Notes under the pieces: generated by a model
Told to the model about the DNA's origin: nothing
The model's input: the letters and a program-made list of their open reading frames with translations, nothing else
The model's database searches: none
Assembly: GCA_947371865.1 (NCBI GenBank)
Contig: CANBRH010000002.1
Span: 4,812-68,811 of the forward strand
Direction of reading: 5' to 3'
Origin: Actinomycetota bacterium
GTDB taxonomy: Bacteria; Actinomycetota; Actinomycetes; Nanopelagicales; Nanopelagicaceae
Length of the DNA: 64,000 nt
Shown here: positions 17,272 to 25,383 of the stretch, piece after piece
How the letters are laid out: each line of letters opens with the position of its first letter
How positions within the stretch are numbered: the first letter of the stretch is position 1
Translations under genes and position numbers: made by a program

Positions 17272-18258
17272 TTACCCCGCCAGAGGATTAACAATAGTCA
17301 TTCCAAAGCCACTGCCTTGCTCGCTTAGGCAAACCAGCCCAATTCCCGTCTGCCAGAGTGAAATTCGGGGGGTTGCAGTGAAATATCGAGCCTCCAAAAT
17401 CTTGCCCGCCTTCGAATACAAGATGGCAACTGGAAAGGCCCGCTTGGGTTTCCAACTGGGGATGCCAGCGATCGAGCCAGCCGAGGTTGATAGCCGCCAA
17501 TGGTTGGGTCCGGCGGTTAAGGTAACAACGGTCGGTGTGGTCTGGGGATCAAGTTTGACCAGGATGAGTTGACTAAAATTGCCGTCGCTATCGAAGAGAA
17601 TCGTGAACTTCTTGGTGAGACCTCCGCTGGCAACTTCACCACTGGCCGTAAAGAGCGATCCCTTAAGAGTCAAACTTTGGGGGAAGATCGTTCCAGGGGC
17701 GCTCATGGAATACGTTGCAAGCAAGGTTCCGGTGCGACTTACCTTCCACACCATGAGTTGATCCAAATTCGGCGAAGCGGCAGGCGGCGGGTCAACAACA
17801 ACGCCATCTGGATTGAGAATCGCAGGCGGTGATGAACTCGATGAAGGCGAAGGGGAAACCGGTGGAGTTATCTCTTTGGCAGCAGAACCTACAACCCAAT
17901 AATTTCCAGATTTATCCCGAACCAGAGCTGATGCAATTTCATCAGGTGCGCCGCCTAATCTGAGATCCCAATTGTGGACCCCAGAAAAGCTAAGGCTAGT
18001 GATGAATCCGTCGCTGCCACCGAGAGCCGGAGTAGTAACCCAATCACCTGACGTCCCGGTCACGGTTCCGGCAATGATCAATGAATTCGTTGTAGAGACA
18101 GCGGCAGAAATTTCATCATCAACGCCTGCGGCCAGAGTCGCAACTATGAGTGGTTTAGCGGGCAAAACTTTTATTACTGCTGTAGCAGCTTGAGAAGCGC
18201 TGGCGCAGAGAAAGGCAGATCCGACTGCAAAAAGTGAAATCAGCCGAAGCGATTTCAC
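17272..18258 (-). CDS. secreted hypothetical protein with propeller-like repeats and Pro/Ser linker
   Basis: I do not recognise a named family. The 328-residue protein has a signal peptide (MKSLRLISLFAVGSAFLCAS, cleavage likely after SQA near 24). It then has repeats of the type GSDGFITSLSFSGVHNWDLRLGGAPDEIASALV, which resemble the SBBP/beta-propeller repeats of secreted bacterial proteins. A low-complexity linker PPVSPSPSSSSSPP splits it at about residue 132. Its start overlaps the proC stop by four bases (ATGA), so it is co-expressed with proC. In mycobacteria this position next to proC holds a small MerR/BldC-type DNA-binding gene instead. Confidence 0.75.
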   Translation of the reverse strand: MKSLRLISLFAVGSAFLCASASQAATAVIKVLPAKPLIVATLAAGVDDEISAAVSTTNSLIIAGTVTGTSGDWVTTPALGGSDGFITSLSFSGVHNWDLRLGGAPDEIASALVRDKSGNYWVVGSAAKEITPPVSPSPSSSSSPPAILNPDGVVVDPPPAASPNLDQLMVWKVSRTGTLLATYSMSAPGTIFPQSLTLKGSLFTASGEVASGGLTKKFTILFDSDGNFSQLILVKLDPQTTPTVVTLTAGPNHWRLSTSAGSIAGIPSWKPKRAFPVAILYSKAGKILEARYFTATPRISLWQTGIGLVCLSEQGSGFGMTIVNPLAG

Positions 18259-19076
18259 CCCAATTCAACCGATCGATCGCGGGCAGCGGTCATCGCTTTT
18301 TCGACAAGTTGTGCCAAGCCACCTTCGGTAAAAACTTTTAGGGCTGCTGCCGTAGTGCCATTTGGACTTGTTACATTTTCGCGAAGTGTCGTGGCGCTTT
18401 TTCCGCTCTCCTGCAACATTCCGGCAGCTCCAATAATTGTTTGAATCGCAAGCCGGGTCGAGGTTTGTTCATCTAGTCCCAACGATTGCCCTGAGGAAAC
18501 CATGGCTTCGACAAAAGCAAAGAAGTAAGCGGGACCAGAACCGCTCACAGCGGTTACGGCATCTTGCAGCTCTTCTTCAACACTCCACACATCTCCGCTG
18601 GAGGAAAGTAGCCCCGTGATGAACTCCATCTGCTGGCTTGAGGCATTAGTTCCGGCTGAGAGCACCGACATACCTTTGCCGATTAATAACGGTGTATTTG
18701 GCATAACTCGAATAACGCTGGAAACGCCACCGAGGCGATTCTCAATAAATGAAGTGCTCTTGCCCGCGACGAAAGAAACCAGAAGAGCCGAACTCTTGAC
18801 CTGACCCTTGCAGGAATCAAGCACATCACCCAGGTCTTGTGGTTTGACTACCAAGAGAAGTAGATCTGAATCGCGGGCCACATCTTCTAAATCGCGAGGT
18901 TGCGCTCCAAATTTGGCGACAATCTCACTTGAGCGCTCGGCACGCTTTTCGACAAAAGAAATATTCCTTGCAGGTACGCCTGCCGCGATCAGGCCGGCAA
19001 GGAGAGCTTCGCCCATCACGCCCACACCTAGAATGCCGACTTTGAGAGAATCAATCTGCGCTTTCGAATTAGACAT
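18255..19076 (-). CDS. proC: pyrroline-5-carboxylate reductase
   Basis: ProC performs the last step of proline synthesis, reducing pyrroline-5-carboxylate with NAD(P)H. The 273-residue protein has the dinucleotide site VGILGVGVMGEALLAG (about 13-28), the MPNTP segment, the active-site signature AVSGSGPAYFFAF and the C-terminal NVTSPNGTTAAAL. Length and motif order match the family. TAGGCT six bases before the ATG indicates a leaderless start; the gene leads the proC, secreted-protein, bS22 run. Confidence 0.96.
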   Translation of the reverse strand: MSNSKAQIDSLKVGILGVGVMGEALLAGLIAAGVPARNISFVEKRAERSSEIVAKFGAQPRDLEDVARDSDLLLLVVKPQDLGDVLDSCKGQVKSSALLVSFVAGKSTSFIENRLGGVSSVIRVMPNTPLLIGKGMSVLSAGTNASSQQMEFITGLLSSSGDVWSVEEELQDAVTAVSGSGPAYFFAFVEAMVSSGQSLGLDEQTSTRLAIQTIIGAAGMLQESGKSATTLRENVTSPNGTTAAALKVFTEGGLAQLVEKAMTAARDRSVELG

Positions 19077-19082
19077 ATCTAA

Positions 19083-19088
19083 AGCCTA
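19083..19088 (-). promoter_or_regulatory. -10 hexamer of proC
   Basis: Minus-strand TAGGCT ends six bases before the proC ATG with no ribosome site between, the same arrangement as other genes here. Confidence 0.45.
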
Positions 19089-19151
19089 TCCAAAGTAATC
19101 AAGCGGCAGCCCAGAGTTCGGTGAGAATATGCGAATTGACCCACCAAGCCC

Positions 19152-19157
19152 TAGGCT
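19152..19157 (+). promoter_or_regulatory. -10 hexamer that sets the start of the cysteine-rich gene
   Basis: TAGGCT lies eight bases before GTG 19166. It lies inside the reading frame that begins at GTG 19121, so it argues for the downstream start. Confidence 0.4.
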
Positions 19158-19165
19158 CTCGCACT

Positions 19166-19987
19166 GTGCCAGAAGTAAACCCCAATTTCGCTCGTGACTG
19201 GGTCGAATTTTCCGATCCGAATAATAGCGATGAGCTTTTTAAGATCGATCTCACCTGGCTGACCTCTTACTGGTCCTGTATCTACGGCGCGGGCTGTTGC
19301 GGCATTGATGAAGGTAAGCCCAACGACGGTTGTTGTTCAGATGGGGCTTACTACTCCGACGAAGCAGATGAACTTCGAACTTTGGAAGTTGCCAAACGAC
19401 TCACTCCGGAGATGTGGCAATTCTTTGATGAAGCCCAACCCAAGAAGAGCGATGGTCGACTTCGCATCTCTGAAGTTGGACTCGATAGCGATCGCAAAAC
19501 TCGCAAGATTGAAGACTCTTGTATTTTCCTCAACCGCAAAGGATTTGAGGCTGAAGGATTTACCGGTTCATTTGGCTGCGTACTTCATCACCTTGCGCTC
19601 AAGGAAGAAATCCATTTTGTAGAAACAAAGCCAGATGTCTGCTGGCAATTACCCATTCGACGCAGCTTCGAAAAACGCGAACTCGGAGATCGTGAAATAT
19701 CGGTCACAGTCATCGGCGAATACGAACGTCTTGCCTGGGGTGATGGTGGGGCCGAATTTAATTGGTACTGCACCAGCAATACCGAAGCCCATGTCGGACG
19801 CCAACCGGTCTACATTTCAAATGAGGTCGAACTTCGCACGCTTATTGGTGCCGATGCTTACGCTTTACTCAAGCAACATTGCGATGCCCGCATGGAAGCC
19901 ATCGCCTCACTAGCAAAAACTGAACGGAAAAACCTTCTTCCACTGCTTTCGATCCACCCGGCCACGCTCGCCAATCAACAGAACTAG
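19166..19987 (+). CDS. cysteine-rich conserved hypothetical protein, possibly metal-binding
   Basis: The 273-residue protein is soluble, without a signal peptide. It has a compact cysteine cluster C38-x5-C44-C45-x10-C56-C57, then single cysteines in DSCIFLNR, FGCVLHH, DVCWQLP and NWYC, together with several His. The spacing suggests bound zinc or an iron-sulfur cluster, similar in spirit to YkgJ/DUF3109-type proteins, but I cannot assign a family firmly. GTG 19166 is preferred over GTG 19121 because a TAGGCT promoter element lies eight bases upstream of it. It is followed by radA after 27 bases. Confidence 0.75.
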   Translation: MPEVNPNFARDWVEFSDPNNSDELFKIDLTWLTSYWSCIYGAGCCGIDEGKPNDGCCSDGAYYSDEADELRTLEVAKRLTPEMWQFFDEAQPKKSDGRLRISEVGLDSDRKTRKIEDSCIFLNRKGFEAEGFTGSFGCVLHHLALKEEIHFVETKPDVCWQLPIRRSFEKRELGDREISVTVIGEYERLAWGDGGAEFNWYCTSNTEAHVGRQPVYISNEVELRTLIGADAYALLKQHCDARMEAIASLAKTERKNLLPLLSIHPATLANQQN

Positions 19988-20001
19988 TCAGACCTACCCG
20001 A

Positions 20002-20007
20002 TAGCCT
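20002..20007 (+). promoter_or_regulatory. -10 hexamer of radA
   Basis: TAGCCT lies seven bases before the radA ATG at 20015; the bases between (TCCCATT) contain no ribosome site. Confidence 0.45.
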
Positions 20008-20014
20008 TCCCATT

Positions 20015-21388
20015 ATGGCAAAGAGCACTCCGGCAAAAGATCCCTTCCGCTGTACTGAATGTGGCTGGAGCACAACCAAGTGGGTTGGTCGCTGCGGCGA
20101 ATGTCAGGCGTGGGGCACTGTCGAAGAAATCGCAGCACCGAAGAAACTCTCTCTTCTGCCCGGCGCCGTTACTAGCGCTGCCCAACCTATTGGCGAAGTT
20201 AATCTACAGAGCGCTCAGGCTCGTTCTAGCGGAGTCAGCGAACTCGATCGAGTTCTTGGTGGTGGCCTTGTGCCTGGCGCTGCCATCCTCCTGGCTGGCG
20301 AACCCGGAGTCGGAAAATCCACTTTGCTCTTGGCGGTTGCCGCTGAAAGCGCACGTAAGAACCTCGTTTCTCTCTATATCAGCGGTGAAGAGTCAGCTTC
20401 GCAGGTGCGACTTCGCGCCGAACGCCTCAACGCAATTGACCCCAATTTGTGGCTAGCCGCCGAGACTGACCTCGGTTCAGTTATCGCTCACATTGATGCA
20501 GTTCAACCACAGCTCCTCGTTATTGATTCCATCCAAACAATCTCCTCCGCGGCCGTTGAAGGTTCTCCCGGTGGAGTTACCCAGGTTCGTGAAATTGCTG
20601 CAGCACTCATTCGCATTGCTAAAGAACGTGCGATCACTTTGGTCTTGGTTGGCCATGTCACCAAAGATGGTTCTATCGCCGGGCCTCGTTTGCTCGAGCA
20701 CTTAGTTGATGTTGTCCTTAACTTTGAAGGCGATCGACATTCACGGTTGCGACTTATTCGCGCCATGAAGAACCGCTTTGGTGCCAGCGATGAAGTCGGT
20801 TGTTTCGACATGAACGAATCTGGAATCACCAGCCTGCCCGATCCCACTGGTTTATTTACCACCAGACACTCTGAGCCCGTTCCCGGAACGTGTGTCACTG
20901 TCGCCTTGGAAGGTCGCAGGCCTCTGCTTGCAGAGATTCAAGCGCTCGTCAGCGCTCCACTTCCCGATGGTCGCGATTTTGGAAATTCTAGGCGAGTGAC
21001 ATCGGGCCTCGATAATCCGCGTACCGCAATGACTTTGGCCGTCCTTGAACTCCGAGCCGGTGTACGAATTTCTGGTCGCGATGTTTACGTCGCAACCGTT
21101 GGTGGCATGAAGATGAGCGAGCCATCCGCAGATCTAGCCGTTGCACTTGCCGTTGCTTCGGCCGCTAAAGGTATGGCGTTACCTGCCGATCTCATTGCAA
21201 TTGGCGAAGTTGGGTTGGCTGGTGAAATTAGAAAAGTAACTGGTGTGGGTCAGCGAGTTCAAGAGGCAGTTCGCTTGGGCTTTAAACGTTTCATGGTTCC
21301 CGTTGGCAGCGATCTCAAGATTGATGGCGTTGAAATCATGGAAGTTGCTCGGCTGGAACAAGCAATTGCCAAGGTCAAAATCAATTAG
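20015..21388 (+). CDS. radA: DNA repair protein RadA
   Basis: RadA is a RecA-related ATPase that extends and processes recombination intermediates. The 457-residue protein has the N-terminal zinc finger CTECGWSTTKWVGRCGECQ (C13, C16, C27, C30), Walker A GEPGVGKST (about 94-102), the RadA signature KNRFG (about 252-256) and a C-terminal Lon-protease-like domain with GLAGEIRKV. In most actinobacteria the diadenylate cyclase gene disA follows radA; here mutY starts two bases after the radA stop. Confidence 0.97.
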   Translation: MAKSTPAKDPFRCTECGWSTTKWVGRCGECQAWGTVEEIAAPKKLSLLPGAVTSAAQPIGEVNLQSAQARSSGVSELDRVLGGGLVPGAAILLAGEPGVGKSTLLLAVAAESARKNLVSLYISGEESASQVRLRAERLNAIDPNLWLAAETDLGSVIAHIDAVQPQLLVIDSIQTISSAAVEGSPGGVTQVREIAAALIRIAKERAITLVLVGHVTKDGSIAGPRLLEHLVDVVLNFEGDRHSRLRLIRAMKNRFGASDEVGCFDMNESGITSLPDPTGLFTTRHSEPVPGTCVTVALEGRRPLLAEIQALVSAPLPDGRDFGNSRRVTSGLDNPRTAMTLAVLELRAGVRISGRDVYVATVGGMKMSEPSADLAVALAVASAAKGMALPADLIAIGEVGLAGEIRKVTGVGQRVQEAVRLGFKRFMVPVGSDLKIDGVEIMEVARLEQAIAKVKIN

Positions 21389-21390
21389 CA

Positions 21391-22230
21391 ATGCAGCCCC
21401 AACTTATACAGTGGTTTAATAAGAATAAGCGGGATCTTCCCTGGCGTAACACTTCCCCTTGGGGAGTCATGGTCAGTGAATACATGTTGCAACAAACTCC
21501 AGTTAACCGAGTAGTTCCTATTTGGCAACAATGGATGGCGGCTTGGCCCGACGCTCATTCCTTAGCCCAGGCACCTAAGTCTGAAGTTATACGAGCCTGG
21601 GGTCGTTTGGGCTACCCACGCCGGGCTTTGCGTCTACATGAAAGTGCAAAAATCATCGCAGATCAATTCGATAACCAAGTTCCATCTTCATATGAAGAGT
21701 TGCTCTCACTTCCCGGTATCGGTGACTACACAGCTTCGGCCATTATGGCCTTTGCCTTCGGCAAACGATCATTGGTCTTGGATATAAATATCCGCAGACT
21801 CTTTTCCAGATTGATCGATGGTGTAGAAACCGCGCCTGCCAGCATCTCTCAATTAGAGCGAGCGTTGCGAACTGAACTTATTCCGGCACAACAGCCACAT
21901 CTCTGGGCGGCAGCCACCATGGAATTTGGCGCCCTGGTCTGTACCGCCAAGAATCCCGATTGCGACGCCTGCCCATTACAGAGTGAATGTGCCTGGCGAG
22001 CTATGGGTTATCCAAAATCGGAAGCTAAACCCAAGCCCAAATTCGACGGCTCCGATCGTCAATGCCGTGGAACCATCATGACCCGTCTTCGCGAGCAATC
22101 AAAGGCTAGCCACGAAGAACTCTCTACACTCTGGCCAGATGTCGCTCAATTCGACAAGGCTCTTAAGACACTTATTGCCGATGGCCTCATCGAGACCACC
22201 GGCAAAAAGCGTTACAAACTAGCTAATTAA
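21391..22230 (+). CDS. mutY: A/G-specific adenine DNA glycosylase
   Basis: MutY removes adenine mispaired with 8-oxoguanine. The 279-residue protein shows the catalytic Glu in MVSEYMLQQTPV (E30), the helix-hairpin-helix LPGIGDYTASAI, the catalytic Asp in LVLDINIRRL (D131) and a 4Fe-4S loop C184-x6-C191-x2-C194-x5-C200. It is shorter than the usual 300-350 residues: the last 75 residues do not look like the NUDIX-like 8-oxoG-reading domain but like a small winged-helix (KASHEELSTLWPDVAQFDKALKTL). It overlaps the convergent clpC stop by four bases. Confidence 0.94.
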   Translation: MQPQLIQWFNKNKRDLPWRNTSPWGVMVSEYMLQQTPVNRVVPIWQQWMAAWPDAHSLAQAPKSEVIRAWGRLGYPRRALRLHESAKIIADQFDNQVPSSYEELLSLPGIGDYTASAIMAFAFGKRSLVLDINIRRLFSRLIDGVETAPASISQLERALRTELIPAQQPHLWAAATMEFGALVCTAKNPDCDACPLQSECAWRAMGYPKSEAKPKPKFDGSDRQCRGTIMTRLREQSKASHEELSTLWPDVAQFDKALKTLIADGLIETTGKKRYKLAN

Positions 22231-24731
22231 GCAGAAGGTGCCTGTTCGGTCAGGTCGCCTGGTGTATCTGGCATCTCTGACTTTGGAACACCGTTGAAGG
22301 TGAACTTTTCGGTATCGCCATCGGTCTCAACATCGACCAAAGTGATCTCTCCTGGTTTTACATCGCCAAAGAGAATCTTCTCAGAGAGTTGATCTTCAAT
22401 CTCGCGTTGAATGCATCGTCGTAGCGGGCGAGCACCAAGCAATGGGTCATAACCTCGCTTTGCCAACAGCGCTTTAGCTGCAGGGGTGAGTTCGATTCCC
22501 ATATCGCGAGCGCGAAGTCGCTCATCGAGATTGGCGATCATGAGATCAACAATCTGGACTATCTCAGTTTCACTGAGCTGGTGGAAGACGATGATGTCAT
22601 CAATACGGTTAAGGAACTCGGGACGGAAGTGCGTCTTCAGCTCTTCGCTGACCTTGCCCTTCATGCGTTCGTAGTTACCCAATACATCTGATGCATTGTG
22701 GAAACCAAGTCCTAGGGTCTTGGAGATATCTCGCGTTCCTAAGTTGGTGGTCATAATGATGACAGTGTTCTTGAAATCGACTACGCGACCTTGAGCATCT
22801 GTCAGGCGGCCATCTTCCAAAACCTGTAAGAGCGAATTGAAGATATCTGGGTGAGCCTTCTCGATTTCATCAAAGAGAACTACTGAGAATGGCTTGCGTC
22901 GAACTTTCTCAGTTAGCTGTCCACCTTCGTCGTATCCGACAAATCCAGGAGGAGCTCCAAAGAGACGTGAAGCAGTGTGCTTCTCGGAGTATTCCGACAT
23001 ATCCAATTGGATAAGTGCATCAGAATCGCCAAAGAGGAAAGCAGCCAAGGTACGTGAGAGTTCAGTCTTTCCGACGCCAGAAGGGCCGGCGAAGATGAAC
23101 GAACCACCAGGACGGCGTGGGTCTTTAAGGCCGGCACGAGTACGACGAATGGCTTGAGAGAGAGCCTTAATGGCTTGATCTTGACCAATGACGCGACGAT
23201 GAAGTTCATCCTCCATGCGAAGCAATCTTGCGGTCTCGGCTTCGGTCAACTTAAAGACTGGAATACCAGTTGCGGTAGAGAGCACTTCGGCAATGAGTTC
23301 TTCATCAACTTCGGCAACGACATCGAGATCGCCTGCCTTCCAGCTCTTCTCACGCTCAGCCTTTTCAGTGATGAGGTTCTTCTCGTTATCGCGAAGCGAT
23401 GCGGCACGTTCAAAGTCTTGAGAATCAATAGCTGATTCCTTCTCTTTGCGCGCCTTGGCAATGCGGTCGTCGAATTCTCGAAGCTCTGGTGGAGCAGTCA
23501 TACGACGAATACGTAGGCGAGAGCCAGCCTCGTCGATGAGATCAATCGCCTTGTCCGGCAAGAAACGATCAGAGACATAGCGATCGGCCAACGTTGCCGC
23601 AGAAACTAATGCGGAATCGGAAATCGAAACCTTGTGATGGGATTCGTAGCGATCGCGCAAACCTTTAAGAATTTCAATGGTGTGAGCAACAGTTGGCTCG
23701 GCAACTTGAATAGGTTGGAAGCGTCGTTCTAGTGCCGCATCCTTTTCGAGGTGCTTTCGGTACTCATCAAGGGTTGTGGCTCCGATGGTCTGGAGTTCGC
23801 CACGAGCAAGCATTGGTTTCAAAATGCTGGCAGCGTCAATTGCACCTTCGGCTGCGCCAGCACCAACGAGAGTATGAATCTCGTCGATGAAGAGAATGAT
23901 GTCACCGCGCGTGCGGATTTCTTTCAAGACTTTCTTCAATCGCTCTTCAAAATCTCCGCGGTAGCGAGAACCGGCTACAAGAGCTCCAAGATCGAGAGAG
24001 TAGAGCTGCTTATCCTTAAGAGTTTCAGGAACATCGCCTTTAACGATCGCTTGAGCTAACCCTTCAACAATTGCAGTCTTTCCAACACCGGGCTCACCGA
24101 TCAGTACTGGATTGTTCTTGGTGCGCCTGGAGAGAACCTGCATAACGCGTTCGATCTCTTTTTCACGGCCAATTACAGGATCAAGTTTTCCTTCGCGTGC
24201 AGCCTGTGTCAGGTTGCGACCAAATTGATCAAGAACCAATGATGTTGAAGCAGTGCCTTCGGCTGGTCCACTTGCTGCGACCGCCTCTTTGCCTTGGTAA
24301 CCTGAAAGTAATTGAATAACTTGTTGGCGCACACGATTGAGGTCGGCGCCTAGCTTCACAAGAACCTGTGCAGCAACACCTTCGCCCTCACGAATGAGTC
24401 CTAAGAGAATGTGCTCGGTGCCGATGTAGTTGTGGCCGAGTTGCAGTGCCTCGCGGAGTGAAAGTTCGAGGACCTTCTTAGCGCGTGGAGTAAATGGGAT
24501 ATGCCCAGATGGAGCTTGCTGTCCCTGGCCGATGATTTCTTCGACCTGTGAACGCACAGCCTCAAGTGAGATACCAAGGGCCTCAAGCCCTTTGGCGGCA
24601 ACGCCTTCACCTTCGTGGATGAGTCCCAGAAGGATGTGCTCGGTGCCGATGTAGTTGTGGTTGAGCATGCGAGCTTCCTCTTGGGCCAATACAACAACCC
24701 GGCGAGCTCGATCAGTAAAGCGCTCGAACAT
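22227..24731 (-). CDS. clpC: ATP-dependent Clp protease ATPase subunit ClpC
   Basis: ClpC unfolds substrates and feeds them to ClpP. The 834-residue protein has two ClpN repeats (1-150, with [13 protein letters not shown] twice), AAA module 1 with Walker [10 protein letters not shown], a UVR-type middle helix ([17 protein letters not shown]), AAA module 2 with Walker [10 protein letters not shown] and the sensor/arginine-finger region [26 protein letters not shown] lies seven bases before the ATG. Unlike its neighbours it has a long leader region with two inverted repeats, so it probably has its own regulated promoter. Confidence 0.98.
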   Translation of the reverse strand: MFERFTDRARRVVVLAQEEARMLNHNYIGTEHILLGLIHEGEGVAAKGLEALGISLEAVRSQVEEIIGQGQQAPSGHIPFTPRAKKVLELSLREALQLGHNYIGTEHILLGLIREGEGVAAQVLVKLGADLNRVRQQVIQLLSGYQGKEAVAASGPAEGTASTSLVLDQFGRNLTQAAREGKLDPVIGREKEIERVMQVLSRRTKNNPVLIGEPGVGKTAIVEGLAQAIVKGDVPETLKDKQLYSLDLGALVAGSRYRGDFEERLKKVLKEIRTRGDIILFIDEIHTLVGAGAAEGAIDAASILKPMLARGELQTIGATTLDEYRKHLEKDAALERRFQPIQVAEPTVAHTIEILKGLRDRYESHHKVSISDSALVSAATLADRYVSDRFLPDKAIDLIDEAGSRLRIRRMTAPPELREFDDRIAKARKEKESAIDSQDFERAASLRDNEKNLITEKAEREKSWKAGDLDVVAEVDEELIAEVLSTATGIPVFKLTEAETARLLRMEDELHRRVIGQDQAIKALSQAIRRTRAGLKDPRRPGGSFIFAGPSGVGKTELSRTLAAFLFGDSDALIQLDMSEYSEKHTASRLFGAPPGFVGYDEGGQLTEKVRRKPFSVVLFDEIEKAHPDIFNSLLQVLEDGRLTDAQGRVVDFKNTVIIMTTNLGTRDISKTLGLGFHNASDVLGNYERMKGKVSEELKTHFRPEFLNRIDDIIVFHQLSETEIVQIVDLMIANLDERLRARDMGIELTPAAKALLAKRGYDPLLGARPLRRCIQREIEDQLSEKILFGDVKPGEITLVDVETDGDTEKFTFNGVPKSEMPDTPGDLTEQAPSA

Positions 24732-24754
24732 TGGTGAGCCTCCTTCTTCTTTCC

Positions 24755-24769
24755 TTAGGTTAAGCCTAA
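24755..24769. promoter_or_regulatory. inverted repeat upstream of clpC
   Basis: TTAGG and CCTAA arms are separated by five bases, 24-38 bases before the clpC ATG. On the minus strand TTAGGCTTAACCTAA resembles part of an IdeR/DtxR box but differs in spacing. It could be an operator for a clpC regulator; the regulator is not identifiable from sequence. Confidence 0.35.
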
Positions 24770-24770
24770 T

Positions 24771-24810
24771 GCGGGAGGGGTAATGGCTGTAGCCTGAAAG
24801 AAACCCCCGC
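24771..24810. other. GC-rich hairpin in the argA-clpC gap
   Basis: GCGGG at 24771-24775 can pair with CCCGC at 24806-24810, extended by G-C pairs with one bulge, and GGC/GCC pairs inside the loop. No T-tract follows on either strand, so it is a poor intrinsic terminator. The gap 24732-24885 contains this hairpin, the inverted repeat and the clpC ribosome site and nothing else I can name. Confidence 0.35.
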
Positions 24811-24885
24811 CTAATACTTCACTTAACCCCACAACTGGGTCGGTTATGCCCGAAATAGGCGAGATTTTGCTGTGAGCAGAAAAAG

Positions 24886-25383
24886 CTAGAGAACGAGCAA
24901 CATTCGGGTATTGCCCAAGGTGTTGGGTTTAACCGATTCCAGGTCCAAGAATTCAGCCATTCCTTGGTCATAAGACCGGAGCAATTGGGCATAAACCTCA
25001 GGCTCGACCGGGGCACCTTCAATCTCGGTGAAACCATGGCGGCCAAAGAATTCGGTCTCAAAGGTCAAACAGAAGATGCGCTCGACACCAATCTCCCGGG
25101 CCCTGGAGATAACACGTTGGACGATGGCATGGCCGATCCCCTGCCCGCGATAATCAGTTTCGACGGCAACGGTGCGGACCTCAGCCAAGTCCTCCCATAA
25201 GACGTGAAGAGCGCCGCAGCCGACCACTTTCTCGCCATCAACCGCAACGGTAAATTCCTGGACATCTTCGTACAAAGTTACGGTCTCTTTGGAGAGCAAG
25301 CGACCCTGACCGGAATACGCATCAATTAAGTGTCGTATCTGTTTGATGTCAGCTGTCGTAGCGGGGCGAACTTCTATAACCAT
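24886..25383 (-). CDS. argA: amino-acid N-acetyltransferase, short actinobacterial form
   Basis: This is a single-domain GNAT enzyme of 165 residues matching the mycobacterial ArgA type (Rv2747), which acetylates glutamate/glutamine at the entry to arginine synthesis. Supporting segments are RLLSKETVTLYEDVQEF, GCGALHVLWEDLAEVRTVAV, the acetyl-CoA loop YRGQGIG and CLTFETEFFGRHGF. The classical amino-acid-kinase half of E. coli ArgA is absent, as expected for this form. Its ATG abuts the lysS stop (TAAATG). It occupies the position where lsr2 normally lies between lysS and clpC. Confidence 0.85.
   Translation of the reverse strand: MVIEVRPATTADIKQIRHLIDAYSGQGRLLSKETVTLYEDVQEFTVAVDGEKVVGCGALHVLWEDLAEVRTVAVETDYRGQGIGHAIVQRVISRAREIGVERIFCLTFETEFFGRHGFTEIEGAPVEPEVYAQLLRSYDQGMAEFLDLESVKPNTLGNTRMLLVL

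Noticed and set aside
24755..24769. IdeR/DtxR iron box before clpC
   Set aside because: Only about half of the 19-base consensus matches and the arm spacing is wrong; kept only as an unassigned inverted repeat.
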